Origin: a virus
Direction: 5' to 3' (one strand)
Length of the DNA stretch: 64,000 bases
Virus record (IMG/VR): IMGVR_UViG_3300027806_000035
Location: 22,447-86,446 of that record
The number at the start of each line of letters is the position of its first letter. The stretch's first letter is position 1. This document shows, in pieces, positions 49,082 to 57,428 of this stretch. A program made the translations under genes and the position numbers. The notes below the pieces were generated by a model that was not told where the DNA came from, made no database searches, and was given only the letters and a program-made list of their open reading frames with translations.

Positions 49082-51208
49082 TCAGGCGGAATGAGTGATT
49101 TGAACAAGGTCCAGCTTGCAGACCCAGTTGCAGGTGATGTTGGCGGTTACCGTGCCAGTGGCCGGCGAAGCAGATGGTGTAGAGCCTGCGGTATAGGTGA
49201 AAGTTGTATCACCTGTTTTTGTGATCGTGAACGTGCCGTTGTACGCCGTCTCAGCAGCTCCGGCAATGGTCACATAGTCACCAGTCAGCAGGCCATGGTT
49301 GGCGCTCATGGTGACGGTGCATGTGGTGCCGCTAGATGTGACGCTGCTAACAGTTCCGCCGACCTTGGCAGTACCTTCCACCTTGAGGCTTTCGTTGGTG
49401 TCGTCTGCCGTGATGGTCACGGTCGCGCCAAAGTCGGCATTTGACTTGATGTCCGTGCCGAGTGTTTTGACGGTATCAACAAGCGTTGTGTTGTTGCTGC
49501 CGTCACGTTTGATCATCACTTGTCGCTGGAAATGAGCATTAGAAATGCCATTACGGGTGCGGGCAAGAATGGTGGCCGTACCGGCCCATGTGGTATTGGC
49601 TGGAATAACTTGCCTGTAACCGCTAAATCCTTCTCCGAATAGCTCAGTTGCGCTACTAGTTGTGGTCTGGGCCGCCATGCCCATGACTGTCCATTGCGCC
49701 CCGTAGTTCCTAAAGCCATAAGCAAACTGGCCAATGTTTGGCGTAACAGCTCCCCAGTTAAATGCAATACTGCGAATACCTGTGGCGCTTGCGCTAGAAC
49801 CTAGCGCCACTGCGTTCGTATTTGACGCGTTTCCGCCAGCCGCACCAAAAGAATCCTGGCCGCTAGCATTTCCAAATGCAAGCGCTACAGACCTGGATCC
49901 GCTTGCCTCCCCGCCGCTTGTTGCAAAGCTGTCATTGCCAGAAGCAATAGAATTATGAAAAACAACCGAGCGAATTCCCATGGCCCTGCCTTCCGTGCAG
50001 GCCGCTTGAAATGAATTGTTACCGCTGGCTACGTTGACGGCATTGGTTCTGCCAGTGCTGAGGTCAACAGCATTGGCGCCCCTGGCATTGCCACCCGTGG
50101 CAGTGCCATCAGGATTCTGCAGGGCAATAAAGTTATGCCCAACAACAAACCGGCTTGCGCCATTGAGCTGCAGGTCCAGCAGGCGTCCGGTCCAGCCGCT
50201 CGGCGCATTGACACCCAGCCCCGTCCCGCCGGTGCTCCAGTTGGTTGACGTGGTGCCCGCTGGCTCGATCAGGAAGTGCGGCTTGGTGGTCGTTGCCGTT
50301 CCACCCGTGAACCACGTACCCGTGAACTGCTTGGCAGGAGCCGATGCAAGCGACGTATAGCTATTGGTCAGCCGACCGCTCAGTGTCAGGTTCCCGCTAA
50401 CATCAACATTCAGTGTGCTCAGGCCTGCATACGCACCATTCAGGTTGTAGGCAACATTGCCACTGCTGCCAGCAACCAGGCCAACAGTTCCCGTAGCGTT
50501 GGGTAGACTGATCGTACGATTGTCGGTTGGCGTGATCGTCTGCAGTGTGGTAGTAAACGAACCCCCATCATCAAGGTTAATGTCGCCGGGAATGCCAAGA
50601 TTGCCGCTTGCATCAATATCGAAACCAGTTACCGTCCCAAGATTTCCAGCATTGTTGACCTGAATCTGTCCGCCGCTCCCAGCAGCATCATCCATTTGGC
50701 TGCCGATCTTGATCAGCAGTGTTCCAGTGCTGGAATGAACGCGACCGACAATGGCAATAGCTTGCACGTAGCCAGTTACCGGCTTGGTAGCAGTCAGACC
50801 ACCGCCAGCAGCAACATAAAGCTCGTCGTTAATCTGGTATGAGCCAGTATTGACTCCGGTGATTTCACCGAACATCACGGCATGGCCGGAAGCGTTGTGA
50901 ATTAGCTGTTCGTTAAGAACGCCAATCGCCGGAGACTTTGCGGGATCCGCGGAGTCCGCCGCAGCAACCTCAAGAGTCGTCGTATCGCCAACAGCACCAA
51001 CTGCATAGACAGGCGTGCCTTTTGCAAGCGTTGTATTACTTGTATTTTTTACGTGAATGTAAAGACTTCCGGCAACATTGCCGTGAATATGCGCCGCAGT
51101 CAGCAGCGTGTTGACAGTAAGATTATTGACTGTCAGCGGATCTGGAACAGAGGCCGCAGCACCGGTAACATCAAAGTTCCCGGTAAACGGGTTGAAGGCG
51201 TATCCCAT
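49082..51208 (-). CDS. Tail fibre with YadA-like head repeats
   Basis: The protein has 708 residues. The N-terminal MGYAFNPFTGNFDVTGAA and the module at about 45-170 (LYIHVKNTSNTTLAKGTPVY, GEITGVNTGSYQINDELYVA, VGRVHSSTGTLL) match the fibre at 6706. The centre carries repeats like those of YadA/Hia head domains (NDSFATSGGEASGSRSVALA and NASGQDSFGAAGGNASNTNA), which fold as left-handed trimeric beta-rolls. The C-terminal part is a beta-rich domain with GLLTGDYVTIAGAAETAYNG. It probably forms a trimeric host-binding fibre encoded away from the main fibre locus. Confidence 0.8.
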   Translation of the reverse strand: MGYAFNPFTGNFDVTGAAASVPDPLTVNNLTVNTLLTAAHIHGNVAGSLYIHVKNTSNTTLAKGTPVYAVGAVGDTTTLEVAAADSADPAKSPAIGVLNEQLIHNASGHAVMFGEITGVNTGSYQINDELYVAAGGGLTATKPVTGYVQAIAIVGRVHSSTGTLLIKIGSQMDDAAGSGGQIQVNNAGNLGTVTGFDIDASGNLGIPGDINLDDGGSFTTTLQTITPTDNRTISLPNATGTVGLVAGSSGNVAYNLNGAYAGLSTLNVDVSGNLTLSGRLTNSYTSLASAPAKQFTGTWFTGGTATTTKPHFLIEPAGTTSTNWSTGGTGLGVNAPSGWTGRLLDLQLNGASRFVVGHNFIALQNPDGTATGGNARGANAVDLSTGRTNAVNVASGNNSFQAACTEGRAMGIRSVVFHNSIASGNDSFATSGGEASGSRSVALAFGNASGQDSFGAAGGNASNTNAVALGSSASATGIRSIAFNWGAVTPNIGQFAYGFRNYGAQWTVMGMAAQTTTSSATELFGEGFSGYRQVIPANTTWAGTATILARTRNGISNAHFQRQVMIKRDGSNNTTLVDTVKTLGTDIKSNADFGATVTITADDTNESLKVEGTAKVGGTVSSVTSSGTTCTVTMSANHGLLTGDYVTIAGAAETAYNGTFTITKTGDTTFTYTAGSTPSASPATGTVTANITCNWVCKLDLVQITHSA

Positions 51209-51211
51209 GGC

Positions 51212-51541
51212 TCAGCTCTTGGCGACGGAGATCAGATTGTTGCCACCGTCGTATGTGAGCGTCAACGTTGCAACAGTCGTCCCACCAGATCCACCGGTCT
51301 TGTAGACAACTCCTGTCAGGTTGCTTCCCGTGTAGCTCAGGCTGATGTAATCGTGCTCCGGGATTTCAAGACCAGTGACAACGGGAACCGGATTGCCGGA
51401 GTCATTTTTGATTTCAACGCCATCAGCCGTAACAGAAAGCGTTGCACTGCCAATATCAACCTTCAGTGCGCCATCCGTGTTGACAGTTGCGGGCCTGTCC
51501 TTGCCATCTGGCCCCCTGCCGATCAGAAAAGCGCCAGACAT
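51212..51541 (-). CDS. Small virion-associated protein, unknown
   Basis: The protein has 109 residues (SGAFLIGRGPDGKDRPATVN, then VKIGSATL-like strands, VSLSYTGSNLTGVVYKTGGS and a LTYDGGNNLISVAKS end). All-beta with few charges, it looks like a small beta-sandwich structural protein that appears with fibre genes in cyanophages. Its stop is 4 bases before the fibre ATG. Confidence 0.65.
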   Translation of the reverse strand: MSGAFLIGRGPDGKDRPATVNTDGALKVDIGSATLSVTADGVEIKNDSGNPVPVVTGLEIPEHDYISLSYTGSNLTGVVYKTGGSGGTTVATLTLTYDGGNNLISVAKS

Positions 51542-51613
51542 GATCGACCACTACCACCTACTGCCAATCGTAGCGAGGGGTTTCAGTCGATCTCTTGCAG
51601 CCCCGGAAGCCGC

Positions 51614-52189
51614 TCAGGGCGCCTGGTTGTCGCTCGGGGATCCGAGGTCGCCGCCGGCACCAAACAGCTGCCTGAGCCGCTGAAACCCACCAGCTGGACG
51701 CGACCAAGAGGGTGCTGGCCAGGTGAACCGGATGCCGTCGATCAGAAACCCGTCCCGCCCGGTGGTAATCGAACGAATCAACCGCGACAGAGCGCTATCT
51801 GTAAGGCGATTGCCAAAAAGAAGTGCAAGCTTAACTGCCTGATCAGAATCTTCAAGCTGAATTGATACGGGTGAGTTGAGGCCATTGCGCTGAAACGCAG
51901 CCCTCAATGTCTCAACAGCGGCTGCAACATCATTCACGCCAGACAGTTCTTCTCCGGTGCTCATTTTTACTGCTGTTTCAAGATTGACTCGTCTGATGCG
52001 GCCGGTCATAGGATCAATGACAACGACTTTTGCGTGAACGGGGATGTCACCAGCTTCAACCTCTTCAATGCCGTAGTTGATCGGAGAAAAGCAAACTGGA
52101 TTGTTGGCTACGCAGTTGACGTTTTCGTGCTCTTCGGCAAGCACGTAGAAAGTTTCCTGGGGAAACGGCTCGATGCGATGGAACTTCAT
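51614..52189 (-). CDS. Hypothetical protein
   Basis: The protein has 191 residues. The N-terminal domain (FHRIEPFPQETFYVLAEEHE, VCFSPINYGIEEVEAGDIPV, VVVIDPMTGRIRRVNLETAV) suggests a small alpha/beta fold. The C-terminal part has AFQRNGLNSPVSIQLEDSDQ and a Gly/Pro/Arg-rich tail. No family is recognised. It overlaps the upstream 54-residue gene by four bases. Confidence 0.55.
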   Translation of the reverse strand: MKFHRIEPFPQETFYVLAEEHENVNCVANNPVCFSPINYGIEEVEAGDIPVHAKVVVIDPMTGRIRRVNLETAVKMSTGEELSGVNDVAAAVETLRAAFQRNGLNSPVSIQLEDSDQAVKLALLFGNRLTDSALSRLIRSITTGRDGFLIDGIRFTWPAPSWSRPAGGFQRLRQLFGAGGDLGSPSDNQAP

Positions 52190-52350
52190 TCTTGGTTAGC
52201 CTGCTTCACGCATGGCCGAATGGCGATAATGCGATGCTTGCCGCCAGAATTCTTATATCTCATTCGTGCATCGTATGCACATGGCGCCTCAACGCGAATG
52301 TCCATTGTACGCTGAGCATCAAGCTGCAGCGTCAGGAAGTATTCAATCAT
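52186..52350 (-). CDS. 54-residue hypothetical protein
   Basis: The ORF MIEYFLTLQLDAQRTMDIRV continues with EAPCAYDARMRYKNSGGKHR and IIAIRPCVKQANQE. Both ends overlap neighbouring genes by ATGA, which is good evidence of a real translated gene. No family is recognised. Confidence 0.7.
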   Translation of the reverse strand: MIEYFLTLQLDAQRTMDIRVEAPCAYDARMRYKNSGGKHRIIAIRPCVKQANQE

Positions 52351-52550
52351 TGGTCGGATGGGCTGGCGAATGGGAAGTCAATACCTTTTTGCCGCATGAT
52401 CCAGCTCGTAGCACATCGTTGAATCATCCAGGCCCTGGTAAGAGCTTTCAGCGTGTTCTTGAGCTTGTCCACGTCAGTCTCACGATCAATGGCTCGATTG
52501 ATCTTCTCAATCTCAAAGTGTTGAGAAGCTGAAAGCTCGATTTTTTCCAT
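52347..52550 (-). CDS. Small helical protein, possible NblA-like
   Basis: The protein has 67 residues and is all helical: ELSASQHFEIEKINRAIDRE, then VDKLKNTLKALTRAWMIQRC. The start and length resemble NblA (about 60 residues, 'ELSLEQQF.L...' then a second helix 'a.eLL...l.Qlm'), the adaptor that triggers phycobilisome degradation. The similarity is only suggestive. Other small helical proteins fit as well. It is linked by ATGA to the next gene and shares one base with the gene upstream. Confidence 0.5.
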   Translation of the reverse strand: MEKIELSASQHFEIEKINRAIDRETDVDKLKNTLKALTRAWMIQRCATSWIMRQKGIDFPFASPSDQ

Positions 52551-52918
52551 TAGTTCAAGCTCACTCTGTGGGAAAATGGGCTTCCACTGGGCCTGGTACG
52601 ATTAAGTTGCGCCGCCGCTTCTGCAAGATAAAGGCGGGTTTCGGCTTGCTTATGCTCCTCTTGCAGCATTCTGGTGATATAGCCGACGAAGTGGCTTACA
52701 AGCCAGCAAAGCGCTGCTGCCGCAAGTGCCGTGTTGCCGATAAAGATTCCAACAAATGCAAACGGAATGGCTGCGATTCCACTGAGAGACGCAAGGTTCG
52801 TCAGCACCCTCGCGGACTGCGCCTGCTCTCGCAGTTTCTCAAGGTCCTTTTTAACTTCCTGATCCAAGGCTGTATGGCGGGGACACCGACACTCTACCGC
52901 GCCCCCGACCAAATTCAA
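52550..52918 (-). CDS. Membrane protein with two transmembrane segments
   Basis: The protein has 122 residues if started at the TTG at 52918; a later TTG (codon 18) is possible. After a coiled-coil-like helix (EVKKDLEKLREQAQSARVLT) come two membrane helices (SGIAAIPFAFVGIFIGNTAL and LAAAALCWLVSHFVGYI), then a charged helix (HKQAETRLYLAEAAAQLNR). The function is unknown; a role in the host envelope is possible. Confidence 0.6.
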   Translation of the reverse strand: MNLVGGAVECRCPRHTALDQEVKKDLEKLREQAQSARVLTNLASLSGIAAIPFAFVGIFIGNTALAAAALCWLVSHFVGYITRMLQEEHKQAETRLYLAEAAAQLNRTRPSGSPFSHRVSLN

Positions 52919-52925
52919 CTAAGTA

Positions 52926-53330
52926 TTAACGAATACCAGCTTTTGCCATGCCAAGCTCTGCCCACAGGTTGATGAACGCATCATCAATCCGATTCTTGTT
53001 CTGAATTGCCTTGCGGTCGATCTGACGCCCAAGGTTTTCAAAACGAGCGGCGGCCAGCAGCTGAAGCTCGTCTTCAACAACGATGTCAGTGTCCCTGAGG
53101 ATAACGGTGATCGGAAGCTTGAAGGTGGCCACTACTTTCATGCCACCGCCTGTTCCGATGAACTGACCGAATCGCCAGTCAGCCGGCCATTCGTTGGGCT
53201 TATCAAAATCAATAAAAACAAACGCATTGCCAGTTCTTGTATCAATGTCGATACAGTTCTTGATCTCATTGCCGTCGCCATCCAGCAATAGGATGGGAAT
53301 GGACGAAACTTCTTCAGCTTTCAAGTACAT
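52926..53330 (-). CDS. Hypothetical protein
   Basis: The protein has 134 residues. It begins YLKAEEVSSIPILLLDGDGN, with a beta-rich first half (IDIDTRTGNAFVFIDFDKPN, FGQFIGTGGGMKVVATFKLP) and a C-terminal helical part (AAARFENLGRQIDRKAIQNK). No family is recognised. It overlaps the gene at 53321 by ten bases. Confidence 0.6.
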   Translation of the reverse strand: MYLKAEEVSSIPILLLDGDGNEIKNCIDIDTRTGNAFVFIDFDKPNEWPADWRFGQFIGTGGGMKVVATFKLPITVILRDTDIVVEDELQLLAAARFENLGRQIDRKAIQNKNRIDDAFINLWAELGMAKAGIR

Positions 53331-53779
53331 TCGCTTGCCTTGACGTAGAGCGGCTCGTTAGTCTGCTCAAGTTTATACCATTCCGGGGCGAATGCAAATC
53401 TTGCCGAATTAGATGGCTCGGCTGGCATCGGCAGCTTAAGCGCCAACTCGGCTGCAACCAGTTGCTGTCTCAGATGCTTCACTTGCTTGCGCTTTCTTGC
53501 AAGGAAGGACTCCCATGCCTGTTCCTTTGTTGGCCATGCGTAACGCTTGCGGCCAGCGTCAAGAACAAACTTTTTCCGACCGTAACTGCGTTCGATCCAG
53601 GCCCCCTTTGGCGTTTTCTTGGTTTCGCGCCAAACTTCAAGATCGACGACACCATCCAGATAAGAGCCCTGGCACCAGTCCCCGAACTCATCGGTCCAGC
53701 CTGTGCCGTGAACTTTCAGAACGTACCTGTAATAGCATTTCTGCTTGTGGTGGGGCGGATCAACACTCGTCCATTCCAT
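53321..53779 (-). CDS. Hypothetical protein with DNA-binding-like basic region
   Basis: The protein has 152 residues. The segment TSVDPPHHKQKCYYRYVLKV with Cys and aromatic residues comes first, then a Lys/Arg-rich stretch (ARKRKQVKHLRQQLVAAELA) that forms a helix. It is likely a small early-type or host-take-over protein. No family is recognised. Confidence 0.55.
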   Translation of the reverse strand: MEWTSVDPPHHKQKCYYRYVLKVHGTGWTDEFGDWCQGSYLDGVVDLEVWRETKKTPKGAWIERSYGRKKFVLDAGRKRYAWPTKEQAWESFLARKRKQVKHLRQQLVAAELALKLPMPAEPSNSARFAFAPEWYKLEQTNEPLYVKASECT

Positions 53780-53815
53780 AGGCGAAGTCCAAATTTGGAG
53801 GAAATTAGGAGTTGG

Positions 53816-54049
53816 TTAGGAGTTGGGCTGGCTCTGGGGGAGCTGGGCGGCGACCCGATCGAGCCAATCACCAGCCCTCGGCAGACCCTCCAGGCGAGCT
53901 GCAGTGGCCAAGGTGAGGGCAATGGTCGCAGCCTCGTTCCGGCACCGCTTGCAGGGGCCTGCACAGGTCAATCCTGTGCCATCGGGAGAGTCGGAATCGC
54001 CAGGGCACAAGCTCAGGGCCAAATCATCGAGCAACGGTCGATCTTGCAT
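53816..54049 (-). CDS. Small Cys-containing hypothetical protein
   Basis: The protein has 77 residues from ATG at 54049; a longer frame to 54124 overlaps the upstream gene. A cluster CAGPCKRCRNEAATIALTLA could bind a metal, and the rest is Ala/Leu-rich helix. The sequence PTC-like spacing resembles short zinc-binding motifs but is incomplete. Plus-strand frames over the same bases look less protein-like. Confidence 0.45.
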   Translation of the reverse strand: MQDRPLLDDLALSLCPGDSDSPDGTGLTCAGPCKRCRNEAATIALTLATAARLEGLPRAGDWLDRVAAQLPQSQPNS

Positions 54050-54089
54050 GGTTGGCTGGGTGCAATGTTGCAAGGGTTCTAGCGACGGC

Positions 54090-54491
54090 TCAGCTGTTCG
54101 GCAAGTGCTTGCCAGCAGCAACACGGTTCATGCCATCAAGGAAGATCGCGTAGGCGTTGTCAACTGATTCATCTTTTGTGGATTGCTTGCCTGCTTCAGC
54201 TTCCTCAATGAAGAACTCCATTGACTTACGATGATGTTCCCAGCCCTCCATGTATGCGAGGCTTCGATCGGCCTTGATGTAGGTCGGCGAGCGGTAATCC
54301 CGGGTTTTCGCAAAAAGTACAGGCAGCGAGGCTGCTAATGCGGAAATCGCCCAGCCAATTGCAAAAGATTCTGCAACTCTGTCGCCATCCTTCGCCAAGA
54401 GAATGAAGGCAACGCCAATTGCAACGTTTGCGGTCGTCCAGCTGCGCGGTTCTTGCAGAAATTCCCAGTAGGGCTTGATACGCTTAAGCAT
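54090..54491 (-). CDS. Membrane-anchored hypothetical protein
   Basis: The protein has 133 residues. A short N-terminal basic stretch is followed by ANVAIGVAFILLAKDGDRVA and AIGWAISALAASLPVLFAKT, which give two membrane segments. The C-terminal soluble domain (DRSLAYMEGWEHHRKSMEFF) is charged. It is transcribed away from the early operon at 54642 and follows the TATAAT box at 54515-54520. Confidence 0.6.
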   Translation of the reverse strand: MLKRIKPYWEFLQEPRSWTTANVAIGVAFILLAKDGDRVAESFAIGWAISALAASLPVLFAKTRDYRSPTYIKADRSLAYMEGWEHHRKSMEFFIEEAEAGKQSTKDESVDNAYAIFLDGMNRVAAGKHLPNS

Positions 54492-54514
54492 TTGTGGATT
54501 GACGGGGACACGGT

Positions 54515-54520
54515 ATTATA
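54515..54520 (-). promoter_or_regulatory. -10 box (TATAAT) of the minus-strand promoter
   Basis: A perfect TATAAT on the minus strand lies 24 bases before the ATG at 54491. A clear -35 box is not seen. It would serve the minus-strand genes from 54090 leftward. Confidence 0.5.
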
Positions 54521-54589
54521 CATGCGCTGGCTCCGTTGCGGTGTTGCGTGTGTTACGGCTTGCAAAGTGCTCGCGTTGAACGCAGAGGG

Positions 54590-54619
54590 TTGACGGACCC
54601 GCAAGAAAGGTGCTACCCT
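54590..54619 (+). promoter_or_regulatory. Possible promoter of the early operon
   Basis: A -35-like TTGACG (54590-54595) and a weak -10-like TACCCT (54614-54619), 18 bp apart, lie 23 bases before the ATG at 54642. The -10 match is poor. Confidence 0.4.
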
Positions 54620-54641
54620 TGGGGCTCCCCGCCAACCAGAC

Positions 54642-55064
54642 ATGGAAGATGCCGAGTTGATCGCGCTTGCCAGAGCAAAAGCTGCACGGTGGCAGATTGA
54701 AGATGACGGGACTACGGGTTACTGCATTTTTACGTGGCAGCGCTACCTTGACGTTGCGCGAACCATTGAAAAGTTGGCGAAAAAAACACCGCCAAGTATC
54801 AAGGAGGTTATCAAGCACACGCTCAAAAGCAGGGAAGCGGCAAAGGCGCCAAACATCTTCAATGGCCTGCGCTTGGCCGATGTTGTCTTTTCGGCGCATC
54901 GAGAAACCTCGCTTAACGACGAGCCTTTCGTGGCTGATCGCTTCAGCCTTGCGGCAGCGCTTCAAGCACTTGCCTTCAATGCAGACTGGGAAGCAGAAGA
55001 TCCGAAGTTCATGGTGCTGCGGATTGCCGAACAAATCAAAAGTGGAGAGGCTGCACAGCGATGA
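54642..55064 (+). CDS. Hypothetical protein, first gene of the plus-strand operon
   Basis: The protein has 140 residues. EDAELIALARAKAARWQIED begins a mostly helical protein with a middle helix SIKEVIKHTLKSREAAKAPN and a C-terminal helix DPKFMVLRIAEQIKSGE. No family is recognised. The next eleven genes follow with overlaps of 1-8 bases, so they form one translation unit. Confidence 0.65.
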   Translation: MEDAELIALARAKAARWQIEDDGTTGYCIFTWQRYLDVARTIEKLAKKTPPSIKEVIKHTLKSREAAKAPNIFNGLRLADVVFSAHRETSLNDEPFVADRFSLAAALQALAFNADWEAEDPKFMVLRIAEQIKSGEAAQR

Positions 55065-55465
55065 GCATTATGGTTGATGGCAGCGAGTGGATTGTTGATC
55101 GCCTGCCTACCAAGAAAGACGCCGACAAGGACGGCGAAGTTCAGGTCATGTGGCGAGATGTTTCAACCTGGACTTACGTTCCAGTCAAGGACGTAATGCC
55201 CGGAATTCCATGGAGGACTCCAGTTTCAACAGTGTTTGTGAGTTTGACCTATTTCTTGCGGCGCAGTGGTGAGTACAGGGCAGAGAGTAGTATTGAAGTT
55301 CTGGAGAGTGCCAGCTTTTCCGAAATTCTGGACGAGGTGCAGGAGCTTCGTAAAAGCGGAAAGCTCCCAGGACGCAGCCAAGGAGAGTATATCGGAGGCT
55401 CTGAGTACATAGTGCTTGTCAGCGTCCCATACCACTCCTACAATAAACCATACCTAATCATCTGA
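55061..55465 (+). CDS. Hypothetical protein
   Basis: The protein has 134 residues. SIMVDGSEWIVDRLPTKKDA and the strand pairs VMWRDVSTWTYVPVKDV are followed by a helix with FSEILDEVQELRKSGKL. The overlap with both neighbours (ATGA and TGATG) supports the start. The family is not recognised. Confidence 0.65.
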   Translation: MSIMVDGSEWIVDRLPTKKDADKDGEVQVMWRDVSTWTYVPVKDVMPGIPWRTPVSTVFVSLTYFLRRSGEYRAESSIEVLESASFSEILDEVQELRKSGKLPGRSQGEYIGGSEYIVLVSVPYHSYNKPYLII

Positions 55466-55842
55466 TGACTTTCATCAACACCAAAAACTGCACAATCGAG
55501 ATCAGCGGCGAAATTTACGAAGCGAAGAATTTCAAGGTTGAACTCAATGGCAAAACTTACGCAAGCGGATCGGCTGAGCTTTTTGAGGCTCTGAAGCAAA
55601 TCGCGCATACCAATGCCGAAGCAGAAGCAGCCTTCAATGCCTGCGTCATTCAGGAAAGCTACTGGAACCATGCGTTCAACCAAACCGCTTATAGGATGAA
55701 GTGCGTCAAACACCTTTGGTCTGTCGAAGGACCGGACAGGGAAGACGTAAGACGGCAGGCACTGCATTACCTGCAGCAATACTGGGCGGATGGCGAGTAT
55801 GGCGACATCCTCTACAAATCCATTGACAACGAGGAATCATGA
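55465..55842 (+). CDS. Hypothetical protein
   Basis: The protein has 125 residues. A beta-rich N terminus (TFINTKNCTIEISGEIYEAK) is followed by a helix (LFEALKQIAHTNAEAEAAFN) and an acidic C-terminal end. It shares one base with the gene upstream. The family is not recognised. Confidence 0.65.
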   Translation: MTFINTKNCTIEISGEIYEAKNFKVELNGKTYASGSAELFEALKQIAHTNAEAEAAFNACVIQESYWNHAFNQTAYRMKCVKHLWSVEGPDREDVRRQALHYLQQYWADGEYGDILYKSIDNEES

Positions 55843-56198
55843 GAGTCATTATTGCTGGTTCACGCGAAATCACTGATCCGCAGGTGCTCCTGGACGCACT
55901 ACAGGAGGTGCAGTGGCCGATTTCGCAGGTCGTGTGCGGCATGGCTCGCGGTGCCGATCAGCTCGGATACGACTGGGCCAAGGCCAATAACGTTCCGATC
56001 GCCGAGTTTCCTGCAGATTGGAATCGTTACGGAAAGCAGGCAGGCATGAAGCGCAATGCCGAGATGGCACGCAATGCCGATGCCCTGCTGGCGTTGTGGG
56101 ACGGTGAAAGCCGTGGCACGGAACACATGCTCTATGTCGCTGCGTGCAATAATCTGAAGGTTCACGTTGTTTACGTTATTGACGAGGAAAAGCCGTGA
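55839..56198 (+). CDS. SLOG-family protein (DUF2493/YspA-like)
   Basis: The protein has 119 residues. The Rossmann-like SLOG domain starts MRVIIAGSREITDPQVL. It carries the glycine-rich pattern VVCGMARGADQLGYDWAKAN, then PADWNRYGKQAGMKRNAEMA and ALLALWDGESRGTEHMLYVA, the signature of YspA/DUF2493 proteins. Such proteins bind nucleotide-like ligands and occur in phages and plasmids, where they may sense signals or interfere with host defence. It is the only recognised gene in the operon. Confidence 0.85.
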   Translation: MRVIIAGSREITDPQVLLDALQEVQWPISQVVCGMARGADQLGYDWAKANNVPIAEFPADWNRYGKQAGMKRNAEMARNADALLALWDGESRGTEHMLYVAACNNLKVHVVYVIDEEKP

Positions 56199-56509
56199 AT
56201 TTCTTCGTAAAGCGTTTCTGGATGGGGTGCCAGAAGCCATCCGCTGCTATCAATTCCGGGATGGTCGACTACGTGATGCCAGACCCAACTGGCCTGATTC
56301 GCGTCGTTGCAAAGCCCGTTTCGCTATCAGATCGCGACCCGTTGAGCCAAGAACTTACTGAAAGCGGGTTCTGCTGGTACGGATACTGGCATAACGAAAG
56401 TTGGCACTGGGAATGGGACAGGAACCCATGGGCATCGCATACACACTTTCTGCCGGCGGGTGTTGAGGTGCTCCCAGCGACCTGCTTCAATCCACTGGAG
56501 GATTCATGA
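56195..56509 (+). CDS. Hypothetical protein
   Basis: The protein has 104 residues from GTG at 56195, which overlaps the SLOG stop by four bases. The segments VDYVMPDPTGLIRVVAKPVS and LTESGFCWYGYWHNESWHWE are rich in Trp and His. The family is not recognised. Confidence 0.6.
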   Translation: MNFFVKRFWMGCQKPSAAINSGMVDYVMPDPTGLIRVVAKPVSLSDRDPLSQELTESGFCWYGYWHNESWHWEWDRNPWASHTHFLPAGVEVLPATCFNPLEDS

Positions 56510-56823
56510 CCGTTCCATGCCCAGTATGCCTGCACGTAGAAACCATCAGAAGAGCCGGCCATTCAGCCACGCCGGAGCTGAAATGGCGAAAGATTCCGCG
56601 ACGCAATCCCTTTAACACGGCCGACACACTTATTCAGCGCAGTGTTGCCATGCGCATCGCTCGATTGGATAACGGCTTTTGGGAGTGCGAGGCCTGTGGA
56701 GCCGGTTTTAACAGGCGCGATGCAGTTGTTCTGCTGGATTCCGTGCTGAAGGCTGACTTGCTGGACGTTCCGGCCCAGGAAATCGAAGAAATGATCTTTG
56801 AAGCTTTTAACGGAGGCAAATGA
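56506..56823 (+). CDS. Zinc-ribbon-like hypothetical protein
   Basis: The protein has 105 residues. Two Cys pairs, CPVC near the N terminus and CEACG in NGFWECEACGAGFNRRDAVV, suggest a zinc ribbon. Between them is a Lys/Arg-rich segment (KWRKIPRRNPFNTADTLIQR). It may bind nucleic acid; this is inference from the motif. Confidence 0.6.
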   Translation: MTVPCPVCLHVETIRRAGHSATPELKWRKIPRRNPFNTADTLIQRSVAMRIARLDNGFWECEACGAGFNRRDAVVLLDSVLKADLLDVPAQEIEEMIFEAFNGGK

Positions 56824-57428
56824 TTTATTCCGAAAAAAACCTCAACACGGCGATACTTTTTCGCGCACTTGCGGAACTTTCTGAAAAGTATCCAGCCACC
56901 GAGTCCGGCATTGAACTGAAAAGCAATGAAGGCGAGCTTGGTAGATACATTGAGCGGCCTGTCTATATTGAGCAGCTCAGTGTAAGTTGCCTGTTCCGCG
57001 AAGATCCACAAGAGCTTTGGCTTGAGGTTGGCCGGCTGTACGAAAAGCATGGGGGCAACCCAGAAGACCTGCTGGCATGTTGGGAGATCCGCAAGATGAG
57101 AGGGGCTACTGATGTACCAGCAGCAGGGGTCCAGCCCCTCCAGGAACCTGCAATCGCGGAAGATGAACTGAGTCGCGATGAGTGGGATATAGCAGCGGAT
57201 GCAGTTGAAAAGGAAATCGACATACTCTGCGGAAAGCCGGTGTATTACGCAAGAGCCGTGATTCAAAGGAAAGACCGTAAAGTATTCGAGAATCTAGTTG
57301 ATAAAAAAATTAAACTTGCCGGTCAACTGTTTACCATTATCGGGGGACGCATGACTCATTTAGCCAGTGCGGACGGCTCTGCTTCTACAAGTGCTTATGT
57401 TTTGTGCAAATTTGACGGGAAACTGTGA
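56820..57428 (+). CDS. Hypothetical protein
   Basis: The protein has 202 residues. An N-terminal acidic domain (LNTAILFRALAELSEKYPAT, YIERPVYIEQLSVSCLFRED) is followed by a helical part (DEWDIAADAVEKEIDILCGK) and a basic C-terminal part (KIKLAGQLFTIIGGRMTHLA). It is the longest gene in the operon. No family is recognised. Confidence 0.65.
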   Translation: MIYSEKNLNTAILFRALAELSEKYPATESGIELKSNEGELGRYIERPVYIEQLSVSCLFREDPQELWLEVGRLYEKHGGNPEDLLACWEIRKMRGATDVPAAGVQPLQEPAIAEDELSRDEWDIAADAVEKEIDILCGKPVYYARAVIQRKDRKVFENLVDKKIKLAGQLFTIIGGRMTHLASADGSASTSAYVLCKFDGKL

